Assembly (NCBI GenBank): GCA_964457755.1
Contig: CAYWGC010000003.1
Location: forward strand, 1 to 64,000
Length of the DNA stretch: 64,000 bases
Direction of reading: 5' to 3'
Origin: Tharpella sp964457755
GTDB taxonomy: Bacteria > Desulfobacterota > Anaeroferrophillalia > Anaeroferrophillales > Tharpellaceae
Position 1 is the first letter of the stretch. The number at the start of each line of letters is the position of its first letter. A model generated the notes under the pieces. It was not told the origin of the DNA, made no database searches, and was given only the letters and a program-made list of their open reading frames with translations. Of the stretch, positions 43,745 to 52,509 are shown piece after piece. The position numbers and the translations under genes are program-made.

Positions 43745-43806
43745 AAAAACAACCCAAATCCAAAATTTGCCATTTAACTTTTCAACCCCAATAAAAACCA
43801 TATCTC

Positions 43807-44730
43807 GTGTTTGATATCCTTTTACAAAATATGCTTAACGCCCTGCAGTGGGGCAGCTTTTACTCCCTGATTGCCTTGGGCTACACCCTGGTCTACGGGG
43901 TTTTGCGGCTGATCAATTTCGCCCATGGTGATATTGTTATGGTCGGGGCTTATATTGCCTTTTTTATCTCCAGTCTCCTGCTTGGACAATATGGGATGCC
44001 GGCATTCTTGCCGGGCTGGGCCGTCTTAGCCTTAACGATCCCCCTGACCATGGTCTTGACCTCTCTGGTTGGCGTCACTCTGGAACGGATCGCTTACCGT
44101 CCTTTACGCCGCAAAGGAGCCAACCGTCTCTATGTCGTAATCACGGCCCTAATGGCCGGATTAATCCTGGAGAACGGCAACCTCCTGGTTCTCGGAGCAA
44201 GCCGCAAGAAATTTCCGGAAATGATCGACAAGGTTGTCTATAAATTCGGCTCAGTCTATGTCACCAACCTCAAGATCGGGGTGATCCTAACGGCAATCTT
44301 GAGTTTTATAGTGCTCCACTTAATCATCACTAAAACCAAAGTCGGGATGGCCATGCGGGCCATCTCATATGATAAGTTTGCCGTCCCTCTGATGGGTATT
44401 CCGATCGATACGGTTATTGTTTTTACTTTTGTTTTAGGCTCCGCAATGGCGGGACTGGCAGGTATCCTCTTTGCCCTCTCCTACCCGGTTCTGGATCCCT
44501 ATATGGGTATGTCAATCGGCTGGAAAGCCTTTATCGCCGCCGTTGTCGGCGGCATCGGTGATATTCGTGGAGCTTTTGCCGGAGGCTTTATTCTCGGCAT
44601 TATCGAGATCTCAGTCGTTGCCGTCTTTCCGTCATCATATCGGGATCTGATCGCTTTTTCGATACTCCTGCTGATTCTAACGGTCAGGCCAACCGGACTC
44701 TTTGGAGTCGCCCAAACCACAAAAATATAA
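43807..44730 (+). CDS. livH: Branched-chain amino-acid ABC permease LivH
   Basis: 307 aa from GTG 43807. About eight membrane helices with family motifs ALGYTLVYGVLRLINFAHGD near the N-terminus, ERIAYRPLRRKG, and the cytoplasmic EAA-like loop region GIGDIRGAFAGGFILGI. It forms the inner-membrane channel with LivM. livM follows after 19 bp. Confidence 0.94.
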   Translation: MFDILLQNMLNALQWGSFYSLIALGYTLVYGVLRLINFAHGDIVMVGAYIAFFISSLLLGQYGMPAFLPGWAVLALTIPLTMVLTSLVGVTLERIAYRPLRRKGANRLYVVITALMAGLILENGNLLVLGASRKKFPEMIDKVVYKFGSVYVTNLKIGVILTAILSFIVLHLIITKTKVGMAMRAISYDKFAVPLMGIPIDTVIVFTFVLGSAMAGLAGILFALSYPVLDPYMGMSIGWKAFIAAVVGGIGDIRGAFAGGFILGIIEISVVAVFPSSYRDLIAFSILLLILTVRPTGLFGVAQTTKI

Positions 44731-44749
44731 TGGCTTCGTAAAATACTAA

Positions 44750-45763
44750 ATGAAACGTTTCAGTGTCCCAATTCTGCTTGTTGTCCTCCTGACCACCCTG
44801 ATGGGATTGGCCTGGTTTGAGGTTATCGACCTCTACATCCAGACTATCATTCTCTTTATGGGTATCAACATCATCACCTCGACCAGCCTTAACCTGGTTA
44901 ACGGTAATATGGGAGAGTTCTCTTGCGGCCATGCCGGTTTTATCGCGGTGGGAGCCTATGTCTCTTCAGTTTTGTCGGTGGCTCTATTTACCAAGAGCAG
45001 AACTTTCGGGGCCCCTTTGCTACCCCCGGAACTGGCGGCTTACGGTTTCCCGCTGGTTCTGATTATTGGCGGTCTGGCCGCCGCCCTTACCGGCCTTTTA
45101 GTGGCCCTCCCCTCATTTCGCACCCGGGACGATTATCTGGCGATCATCACAATTGCTGCCAACTATATAATCATTTCGACGATCATTAATATTGACAAAA
45201 TCGGGGGTGCCCGTGGTTTCATGGGCATGAAACGGGTAATTTTTGCGATGGAGAAGTGCGCTGAGATTCCCTGGATGATACTCTGGGTCTTTCTCTTTAT
45301 GGTTCTTTCCGTCCTGATTATCCGCCGCTACATGAGTTCAACTTACGGCAAAGGGGTCGAAGCGATCCGCCAGGACGAAGTCGCGGCCGAGATCATGAGC
45401 GTCAATACAAACCGCATCAAGCTTGTCACCTTCATGATCTCCTCCGGGCTGGCCGGAATTGCGGGCGGCCTCTATGCCCATACCATCGGCTATGTCAACC
45501 CTAAATCATTTGACCTTTTAAAATCGACTGAGGCCCTGGTCATGGTCTATCTCGGCGGCATGGGATCGATCTCCGGATCAATCATTGCGGCCGTTGTTTT
45601 CACTCTGATGCTTGAACTCTTAAGACCCTTGCAAATCATCAAATGGGTGGCAATTCCCCTGCTTCTTATCATTATCATGCAGTTTCGCCCCGAAGGGATC
45701 ATGGGTAATCGCGAACTCAGCGATATTTTCCCGCGCCTGAAAAAATTCTACAAATTTAAATAG
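44750..45763 (+). CDS. livM: Branched-chain amino-acid ABC permease LivM
   Basis: 337 aa. Multiple membrane helices; conserved NLVNGNMGEFSCGHAGFIAVGAY near the N-terminus, RTRDDYLAIITIAANYI in the middle and VYLGGMGSISGSIIAAVVF near the end. Second permease subunit, partner of LivH. livG begins 13 bp downstream. Confidence 0.94.
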   Translation: MKRFSVPILLVVLLTTLMGLAWFEVIDLYIQTIILFMGINIITSTSLNLVNGNMGEFSCGHAGFIAVGAYVSSVLSVALFTKSRTFGAPLLPPELAAYGFPLVLIIGGLAAALTGLLVALPSFRTRDDYLAIITIAANYIIISTIINIDKIGGARGFMGMKRVIFAMEKCAEIPWMILWVFLFMVLSVLIIRRYMSSTYGKGVEAIRQDEVAAEIMSVNTNRIKLVTFMISSGLAGIAGGLYAHTIGYVNPKSFDLLKSTEALVMVYLGGMGSISGSIIAAVVFTLMLELLRPLQIIKWVAIPLLLIIIMQFRPEGIMGNRELSDIFPRLKKFYKFK

Positions 45764-45776
45764 CCACCTTTTACCA

Positions 45777-46544
45777 ATGACTTTACTGCAAATAAAAGAT
45801 CTGACCCAACTTTTCAGCGGCCTCTGTGCCGTTTCAGAACTTAATTTAAGCATTGAGAAGCGCGAGCTCGTCGGCCTGATCGGCCCCAACGGGGCCGGCA
45901 AAACCACCGTCTTTAATATAGCCAGCGGTTTCTATCAACCAAGCCATGGTGAGATTATTTTTCAGGGCCGCAACCTGGCCGGACTTAAACCGCATCAGGT
46001 ATCAGCTCTGGGAATCGCCCGCACCTTTCAAAACATCCGCCTCTGGAAAGAGATGTCGGTCCTTGACAACATTCTTGTCGCTCAGCACTTTCATCTGGGT
46101 TACGGTTTGGGCAGCCTTTTTTTCAGAACCCCGCGCTATTTGAAACGAGAGCGGGAAATTCGCCTCAAAGCGATGGAGTTGCTTGAAATTTTCAAGATCG
46201 ATAAATTTGCCGAAGAGAAGCCCGGCAACCTGCCCTACGGCATGCAGCGCAAGGTTGAAATCGTCCGCGCCCTCTCCTCGGGCCCCAAACTCCTGCTTTT
46301 AGATGAACCGGCGGCGGGCCTGCAATCAACTGATGTCACCGAGTTGATCTCCCTGATAGAGTGGGTTTTCGAGCAATTTGATTTGAGTATCTGGATGATT
46401 GAGCACCAGATGAAAGTCGTTATGAGCTTATGTTCACGCATTGGCGTGATCGATTTTGGCCGTCTCATCGCCAGCGGCACCCCAACCGAGATCCAGCAGA
46501 GCCCGGAGGTTATTAAGGCCTACCTGGGCGACGACCAACTGTAA
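45777..46544 (+). CDS. livG: Branched-chain amino-acid ABC ATPase LivG
   Basis: 255 aa. Walker A GPNGAGKTT near residue 40, Q-loop region FQNIRLW, a signature segment that is atypical (NLPYGMQRKVEIVRAL in place of LSGGQ-like), Walker B LLLDEPAAGL and switch His in MIEHQMKVVM. LivG-type ATPases commonly carry the LPYGxQR form. Its stop shares one base with the livF start (TAATG). Confidence 0.94.
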   Translation: MTLLQIKDLTQLFSGLCAVSELNLSIEKRELVGLIGPNGAGKTTVFNIASGFYQPSHGEIIFQGRNLAGLKPHQVSALGIARTFQNIRLWKEMSVLDNILVAQHFHLGYGLGSLFFRTPRYLKREREIRLKAMELLEIFKIDKFAEEKPGNLPYGMQRKVEIVRALSSGPKLLLLDEPAAGLQSTDVTELISLIEWVFEQFDLSIWMIEHQMKVVMSLCSRIGVIDFGRLIASGTPTEIQQSPEVIKAYLGDDQL

Positions 46545-47296
46545 TGAATTCTATGACACCCCCACCAACACCTCTGCTTGAAGTGCGCGACCTTGATGTT
46601 AGATATGGTAATATTGCGGCTTTGCACGGCATCAGTTTCAAGGTTGAAAAAGGTGAGATCGTCACCCTGATCGGAGCTAATGGAGCTGGCAAGACGACAA
46701 CCCTGCATGCCATCAGCCGGCTTCCACCACCCGAAGCGCCTCGTCTTTTTGCCGGAGATATCTTAATCAACGGCCAATCGATTATCAAAACTGAGGCCCA
46801 TGATGTCGTCCGCAAACTTCACTGCGCTTTAGCACCCGAGGGCCGCCATATCTTCGGCAACCTGACGGTTACTGAAAACCTGACCCTGGCAACCTTCTCA
46901 CGCCCTAAAGATGACAATTTAAGTAAAGATTACGAACACGTTTTTGAACTTTTCCCGCGGCTGGCTGAACGCCGCCATCAACGCAGTGAATCATTAAGCG
47001 GCGGCGAGCAGCAGATGCTGGCCGTCGGCCGCGCCCTGATGTCGGGCTGCACCTTTTTAATGCTTGATGAACCCTCGATGGGCCTGGCACCGCTCCTGAT
47101 GTACGATATGTTTCGGGCTCTGAAAAAACTCAACCAGGATGGCATGACTATCCTCCTGGTTGAACAGAATGCAAAGCTTGCCCTGGATTTTGCCCATCGC
47201 GGTTATCTCCTGGAAACCGGTGAAATCATCCTCTCGGGCAACGCCGCTGAACTTCTGCAGAACCCCGACATCCACAAAGCCTACCTGGGTCACTAA
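46544..47296 (+). CDS. livF: Branched-chain amino-acid ABC ATPase LivF
   Basis: 250 aa. Walker A GANGAGKTTT near 42, signature SLSGGEQQMLAVGRAL, Walker B FLMLDEPSMGLAPLL and the H-loop position as Gln/Asn in VEQNAKLAL, as in LivF. Second ATPase of the transporter; the last gene of the operon, convergent with a TetR gene. Confidence 0.94.
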   Translation: MNSMTPPPTPLLEVRDLDVRYGNIAALHGISFKVEKGEIVTLIGANGAGKTTTLHAISRLPPPEAPRLFAGDILINGQSIIKTEAHDVVRKLHCALAPEGRHIFGNLTVTENLTLATFSRPKDDNLSKDYEHVFELFPRLAERRHQRSESLSGGEQQMLAVGRALMSGCTFLMLDEPSMGLAPLLMYDMFRALKKLNQDGMTILLVEQNAKLALDFAHRGYLLETGEIILSGNAAELLQNPDIHKAYLGH

Positions 47297-47378
47297 AAAT
47301 CTTCAAGTAAATTTCCAGATAGCCACAAACGACAAGTTACAACCGTTTGCAAAAATTTTGGATTACCAATTACCGGGC

Positions 47379-48101
47379 CTAAACCTTTTCAAGCAATGTT
47401 GTTAAAACCCCGCACTGACGCTTGATCTCACCATAAAGCTCGCCAGCACCACCATTTCCACTCTCCTCCTTTGATACATGATTCTCTTTGACTTCGCGCT
47501 TTAGATAACCGACCTCCAACAGGGCAATAAAGTTGTTGGCGATTACTTCAGGATCATACTTTGTTCTTTCCGGTCGATACCACTTGTAAATCCAATTGCA
47601 CATCCCTAAAATCGCATAAGCTTGCAATTGGGGGTCAAGTTCCCGAAACAGACCCAGAGCAATCCCCTCCTCAATAATCTCTTCTATAATCCGCGTGTAA
47701 CGCCTCTTTTCCTGACGAATCTTCTGAAAGTCCTTTTCCGGCAACTGACTCTCTTCACTAAAGAAAACTGAGAACATGGAAAGATCTCTAACGATGATAT
47801 TTTTGATATGATTGTCTATGATCCGTCTTAATTTCTCATCTGGTGGCAGATCCATACGCCCAATTTCATAGGTCTCCTGAAAAATTTTTTCAAAGGCCTG
47901 GGTGTAGATAATCGAGAGCAGATCATCTTTGCTGGAGACATAATGATAGATCCCAGCTTTACTGATTCCGATCTCCTTTGCCACATCATCAAGAGACGTA
48001 GACTTATACCCTTTTTTGCAGAAAAGAGTGGCTGCAACTTCGATGATCTTCTGCTTGCGAATACTCTTGTCCAAGCCCTTGAATGCATGGGCACCTGCCA
48101 T
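47379..48101 (-). CDS. TetR-family regulator of the adjacent acyl-CoA mutase operon
   Basis: 240 aa from ATG 48101, preceded by GGAGG. HTH: KIIEVAATLFCKKGYKSTSLDDVAKEIGISKAGIYHYVSSKDDLL. The C-terminal part resembles the TetR_C_17-like/FadR-type group that binds acyl-CoA (MCNWIYKWYRPER). It is divergent from the acyl-CoA synthetase gene with two palindromic operators between, so it probably represses that operon until an acyl-CoA ligand appears. Confidence 0.9.
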   Translation of the reverse strand: MAGAHAFKGLDKSIRKQKIIEVAATLFCKKGYKSTSLDDVAKEIGISKAGIYHYVSSKDDLLSIIYTQAFEKIFQETYEIGRMDLPPDEKLRRIIDNHIKNIIVRDLSMFSVFFSEESQLPEKDFQKIRQEKRRYTRIIEEIIEEGIALGLFRELDPQLQAYAILGMCNWIYKWYRPERTKYDPEVIANNFIALLEVGYLKREVKENHVSKEESGNGGAGELYGEIKRQCGVLTTLLEKV

Positions 48102-48193
48102 CTCACAACCTCCTATCTGATCATTTCCATAATAAAAAAAGAGAATAACACTTTTTTGATTAAAATAAAACCAAATCCCCAACAAAAAAATAG

Positions 48194-48266
48194 TTGACAA
48201 TCCTGACAATATAACTTAATCTACCGTCCAGTCAGTTCAGCTTACCGTCTAGTCGGTAAGCTGAAC
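48194..48266 (+). promoter_or_regulatory. Promoter and double TetR operator of the acyl-CoA mutase operon
   Basis: TTGACA (48194-48199), 17-base spacer, TAATCT (48217-48222) form a good sigma-70 promoter. Directly downstream lie accgtccagtcagt (48223-48236) and accgtctagtcggt (48244-48257), 21 bp apart, i.e. two helical turns. The second sits in a wider palindrome (48235-48266) with 13-base arms gttcagcttaccg/cggtaagctgaac. Binding here would block initiation. Confidence 0.8.
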
Positions 48267-48357
48267 ACCTTCAAAGAGAGCAACCTTTTATTTTCCAGAC
48301 AGATCAGCAGGGTACCAACTTTAAGGTTTAACGACAAATTACCCAAAGGAGACTATC

Positions 48358-50346
48358 ATGGCCGAGGAAACTGCAAAACTTCCGTGGGAAGAGAGAACTC
48401 TCTACTCCTTAGATCACACAAGAAATAAAGCCCTCACCATTAAGCGAGCGGAAAAACTGAAAAGATTAATCAAACTTGATTATGCCGCTTTCTGGAATGA
48501 GGTAGCCCATGATATCGAATGGTTTAAACCCTGGGATAAAACTTTAGAAGCCGGCATTCCAAGCACACCAGAGTTTAAATTCTATGCCGGCGGGTACTCT
48601 AATGTCTGCTACAACATGCTGGATCGCCATTTAAAAAATGGCGCCGAAAATCGCCTCGCCCTAATCTGGGAAAGTGAGTCCGGAGACAAAGTTGAAGAGT
48701 ACACCTACAAACAACTATACCATGAAGTTTGCAAATTTTGTAACGCCCTTAAAGATATGGGGATTAAAAAAGGTGACAAAATAGCTATATTTATGCCGAA
48801 CTGTCCCACCACAGCCATTGCGATCCTTGCGGCTTATCGCATGGGGCTTATATTCATGCCCCTGTTTACTGGCTTTCCCGTCGAATCTCTACGGGTCAGG
48901 TTCGACGATTTCAAACCCAGCATAATTGTGACCGTAGACGGCACCTATCGCCGGGGCAAAGTTATCCCGCTCAAAGAAACCGTTGATGAAACCTTAAAAC
49001 AATCGCAAAGCATAAAGAAAGTTATTGTCAAAAGAAATGCTGGCAACAAAATCAACATGACAGACAAAAGAGACTACTGGTGGGACGATATCACAAGTAA
49101 CGCTGCCGATGAATATCCGGCCGAGCCAGTCGAAGCCAATGAAATTCAGTGCGTCATGTATACAAGTGGGACCAGTGGCAAACCAAAAGGCGCAGCCCTG
49201 GCGGGGGTCGGTCTAGCTGTACAAACCTGCCTTGGCGGGAAAATTGAAGCCGCCTTATCTCCAGGTGATGTTTTCTACTCTCTTAACGACAATTCCTGGG
49301 CTGGCAGTGAGTTTCATGCTCTCTTGCCACTATGGCTTAACGGCGGCACCTTAGTCTGGCAGGAGGGCGCCGCTTTCGCGTTACCCTCATTGGCAAGATT
49401 TTACAATACTATTGAAAGATATAAGGTTAACAAGGTTCATCTGGCACCGACTGTACTAAGGATGTTAAAAGCTGCCGGCGCAGGGCTTTTTGCCGCAAAA
49501 GACCTCTCCAGACTGGAACTTATGCTCTGCATGGGGGAACCTTTAAGCCCTGAATTGTGGAAGTGGACTTTCGAAGAAATCGGCAAAAAAAATATGTTCC
49601 TCAACAATGTTGGTGACATGACTGAACTCGGGGGCTGCATTATACAGCCAATAGCCTTTATCGACCCCATGAAACCCGGCGCCATGGGCCGCATAGACAG
49701 CCCCATGGGAGGAGTTGCAGTTGCGGTTATTGACGACGACGGTAACGACCTGCCTTTTAATACCAGAGGGAATATGGTCTTTAAAAAACCGGTTCCTGGG
49801 GCCAGTCGAACTTTGTGGGAAAACCATAAACGCTATCTGGACGTATACTATGAAGCTTATAAAGATAAATGGCTCTGGGTTGTACAGGACGAAAGTGTGA
49901 TTGATGAAGACGGATATTTCTGGATTCTGGGCCGCCTCGACGACACTATTAATGTTGCCGGCCACAGATTAACCACTTCCGAGATCGAAGGGGTGGTGGT
50001 CAAATGCAATGCGGTTGAAGCCGTTGGTGTAGTTGGCATACCTGACCCCATAAAAGAGCAGGTTCCGGTCGCCTTCATAAAATTAAAAGAGGGCGTGGGT
50101 GAAAGCGATACTTTAAGAAAACAGATAAACGATGAGATAACAAACAACATCGGCAGTTTCGCAAGACTGGAGGAGATGATTTTTGTTGAACAACTACCGA
50201 CAACTATTTCCGGGAAAATAATGCGTCGGGTTCTCAGAGATATCCGGGTAAGTGGAAAAATCAGTGGCGACCAGACTTCACTTGAGAATACCGGGAGCAT
50301 CGACCTACTCAAAGAAGCAATCGACAAGGTTAAGTCCTCAAAATAA
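48358..50346 (+). CDS. AMP-forming acyl-CoA synthetase (acetyl-CoA synthetase-like)
   Basis: 662 aa with aaaggaga upstream. ACS N-terminal region (YAAFWNEVAHDIEWFKPWDK), P-loop YTSGTSGKPKGAAL near 262, A5-type NNVGDMTELGG, A7 region YFWILGRLDDTINVAGHRLTTSEIEG and catalytic Lys in TTISGKIMRRVLRDI. It activates a short carboxylic acid with ATP and CoA. Being first in an operon with a B12 acyl-CoA mutase, it should feed that enzyme its CoA thioester; the acid is not known. Confidence 0.92.
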   Translation: MAEETAKLPWEERTLYSLDHTRNKALTIKRAEKLKRLIKLDYAAFWNEVAHDIEWFKPWDKTLEAGIPSTPEFKFYAGGYSNVCYNMLDRHLKNGAENRLALIWESESGDKVEEYTYKQLYHEVCKFCNALKDMGIKKGDKIAIFMPNCPTTAIAILAAYRMGLIFMPLFTGFPVESLRVRFDDFKPSIIVTVDGTYRRGKVIPLKETVDETLKQSQSIKKVIVKRNAGNKINMTDKRDYWWDDITSNAADEYPAEPVEANEIQCVMYTSGTSGKPKGAALAGVGLAVQTCLGGKIEAALSPGDVFYSLNDNSWAGSEFHALLPLWLNGGTLVWQEGAAFALPSLARFYNTIERYKVNKVHLAPTVLRMLKAAGAGLFAAKDLSRLELMLCMGEPLSPELWKWTFEEIGKKNMFLNNVGDMTELGGCIIQPIAFIDPMKPGAMGRIDSPMGGVAVAVIDDDGNDLPFNTRGNMVFKKPVPGASRTLWENHKRYLDVYYEAYKDKWLWVVQDESVIDEDGYFWILGRLDDTINVAGHRLTTSEIEGVVVKCNAVEAVGVVGIPDPIKEQVPVAFIKLKEGVGESDTLRKQINDEITNNIGSFARLEEMIFVEQLPTTISGKIMRRVLRDIRVSGKISGDQTSLENTGSIDLLKEAIDKVKSSK

Positions 50347-50383
50347 CCGCAAAACAATAATTTAGAATATTCATAGGTTTAAA

Positions 50384-52075
50384 ATGAAAGATACAGAATC
50401 ACTTTACAACCTTGAAGCTATCAAAGAGATAGCCGAAGAGAAACAAAAGTGGCAGGAGAGTTCTAGACTTGCGGGAAGTAGCAACGATAAAGAATACCAA
50501 ACCCTGTCCGGCTTGAATCTGAAAGCAATTTACACTCCGGAAGATATTTCCGAGATGGATTATGCAAAAGATCTCGGTTTTCCTGGAGAAGCCCCCTTTG
50601 TTAGAGGCGTACATCCAACCATGTATCGGGGACGCAAATGGACAATGCGTCAATTGGCCGGTTTTGGCCCTCCGGAAGAGACCAATAAAAGGTATCGATT
50701 TCTTTTAAAAGAGGGGGCCACCGGCATAAACGGGGTTTTCGACTATCCGACCCTTAGAGGGTATGACTCTACCGATGCCATTGCCAGAGCCGATGCTGGT
50801 CGCGGCGGGGTCGCGATTGATACTCTCGATGATATGCGTATCCTCTTTGACCAGATCCCAATTGAAAAAATCAGTACCTCCCTGGTGACCAGCCAACCAA
50901 TCTGCAATATCACAATTCAATCGATGTATTTTGCCAACGCCTTAAATAGAGGGCTCAAATTAAAAGAGCTTCGCGGCACCAGCCAAAATGATTTTATGAT
51001 GGAGACAGTGGTCACCGCCTCTCCGGAAGTATTAACACCTGAGATGTCTTTTAAACTGAGCTGTGATGCAATTGAATTTTGCACTAATCATGTTCCAAAC
51101 TGGAACCCGATTAGTTTTTCCGGATACAACTATAGAGAGTCCGGATGTTCTGCAACCCAGGAGATCGCCTTTGTTATTGCCAATGCCATCGCTTGCACCG
51201 AAGAGCTGACAAAGCGCGGACTTGATGTCGACAGTTTCGCTCCCCGCCTCAGTTTTTTTCTCTCCGCCCATAATGATTTTTTTGAAGAAATTGCTAAATA
51301 TCGGGCCGCCCGGAGAGTCTGGCAACGCATCATGAAAGATCGGTTGGGATCCAAAAACCCCCGCTCCCAGGCTTTCAGGTTCCATGTACAAACCGCCGGG
51401 GTCGCCTTAACCGCACAGCAACCCCTTAATAATATTACCCGCTCTGCCTATCACGGTTTAGCGGCGGTTTTAGGCGGGGCTCAATCGGTTCACATCGACG
51501 GCTATGATGAAGCCCTGTGTACGCCAACTGAACTATCAGCGCTGACAGCGCTACGCACAAACCAGATTCTGCAGATGGAAACCAGGACGACAAACACCAT
51601 AGACCCCTTAGGGGGCTCCTATTTCATCGAATCATTAACTTTTGAACTTGAAAAACAAATAATGGCTCAACTGGAAGAAATTGACCGAAAAGGTGGTATT
51701 ATTACGGTGACCAGAACAGGCTGGATACACCGAGAGATTGCCGACTCAGCCTTCAAATATCAAGAGGCTGTTGAGTCCGGCGACATGCCAATAGTTGGGC
51801 TTAATTGCTTTCAGCAAGAAGATGAAGAGTTGCCCTTAGAATTCTTCGAGGTCCCGGAAACCCTGAGTGTCCAGGAACAGAAACTTGAAAAAATCAAAAA
51901 AGAGAGAAGCTCTTCGGCAGTGCAACAGGCTTTGGATGACGTTTCCCGCTGTTGCGATGAAGGAGGCAACATGATGGAAGTCATGCTCAAGGCTGTAACC
52001 AGCTACGCTACCGAAGGAGAGCTCTCCCAGACAATCAGAAAACGGCGCGGTACATGGCAGATGCCTCTTTTCTAA
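50384..52075 (+). CDS. B12-dependent acyl-CoA mutase, large subunit (split type, novel pocket)
   Basis: 563 aa, matching stand-alone large subunits such as IcmA/HcmA. TIM-barrel motifs: YRGRKWTMRQLAGFG, FDYPTLRGYDSTDA, GTSQNDFMME, ISFSGYNYRESG, NITRSAYHGLAAVLGGAQS. The pocket position that is Tyr89 in methylmalonyl-CoA mutase, Phe80 in isobutyryl- and Ile90 in hydroxyisobutyryl-CoA mutase is Leu91 here. The Arg207 position aligns with Thr211 by the QND anchor, and the HcmA Asp117 position is Val118. So it is none of these by those markers. It rearranges the carbon skeleton of some acyl-CoA. Confidence 0.9.
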   Translation: MKDTESLYNLEAIKEIAEEKQKWQESSRLAGSSNDKEYQTLSGLNLKAIYTPEDISEMDYAKDLGFPGEAPFVRGVHPTMYRGRKWTMRQLAGFGPPEETNKRYRFLLKEGATGINGVFDYPTLRGYDSTDAIARADAGRGGVAIDTLDDMRILFDQIPIEKISTSLVTSQPICNITIQSMYFANALNRGLKLKELRGTSQNDFMMETVVTASPEVLTPEMSFKLSCDAIEFCTNHVPNWNPISFSGYNYRESGCSATQEIAFVIANAIACTEELTKRGLDVDSFAPRLSFFLSAHNDFFEEIAKYRAARRVWQRIMKDRLGSKNPRSQAFRFHVQTAGVALTAQQPLNNITRSAYHGLAAVLGGAQSVHIDGYDEALCTPTELSALTALRTNQILQMETRTTNTIDPLGGSYFIESLTFELEKQIMAQLEEIDRKGGIITVTRTGWIHREIADSAFKYQEAVESGDMPIVGLNCFQQEDEELPLEFFEVPETLSVQEQKLEKIKKERSSSAVQQALDDVSRCCDEGGNMMEVMLKAVTSYATEGELSQTIRKRRGTWQMPLF

Positions 52076-52119
52076 ACGCAAAATAATCAATTACAATAAT
52101 TGCACAAGGAATATTTACA

Positions 52120-52509
52120 ATGGATAAAAAAATAAGGGTGGTAATCGCCCGCCTCGGGATGGATGCTCATTGGCGAGGCAGCGTCATTGTTGCCAGAGCA
52201 TTGCGTGATTCAGGTATGGAAGTAATCTATTTAGGCAACCAACTACCGGAAAATATAGTTAACATCGCCGTACAAGAAGATGCTGATGCAATTGGGCTAA
52301 GCACACTTTCCGGCAACCATATGCTCCTAGCCCCTGAAGTCGTAGAGGGATTGAAAGAGCAGGGCATGGAACAAACCATCGTATTTGTCGGTGGAACCAT
52401 CCCCCCGCATGATATTCCAAAACTTAAAGAGGCTGGGATTAAAGCCGTTTTTGGTTCAGGAACCCCCGTGCAAAAAACCATAAAATTTATCAATGATTCA
52501 TGCAAATAA
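52120..52509 (+). CDS. B12-binding small subunit of acyl-CoA mutase
   Basis: 129 aa. Cobalamin-binding motifs: DAHWRG (DxHxxG, base-off His ligand), LSTLSGNH (SxL) and VGGTIP (GG). It begins RVVIARLGMDAHWRGSVIVA. Length fits the separate small subunits of isobutyryl- or hydroxyisobutyryl-CoA mutase (about 135 aa). It pairs with the large subunit 44 bp upstream. No MeaB-type GTPase chaperone gene is adjacent. The last 10 bases overlap the M24 gene. Confidence 0.93.
   Translation: MDKKIRVVIARLGMDAHWRGSVIVARALRDSGMEVIYLGNQLPENIVNIAVQEDADAIGLSTLSGNHMLLAPEVVEGLKEQGMEQTIVFVGGTIPPHDIPKLKEAGIKAVFGSGTPVQKTIKFINDSCK

Noticed and set aside
50384..52075. Annotation as methylmalonyl-CoA mutase
   Set aside because: No fused B12 domain, and the Tyr and Arg that bind the methylmalonyl carboxylate are Leu and Thr here.
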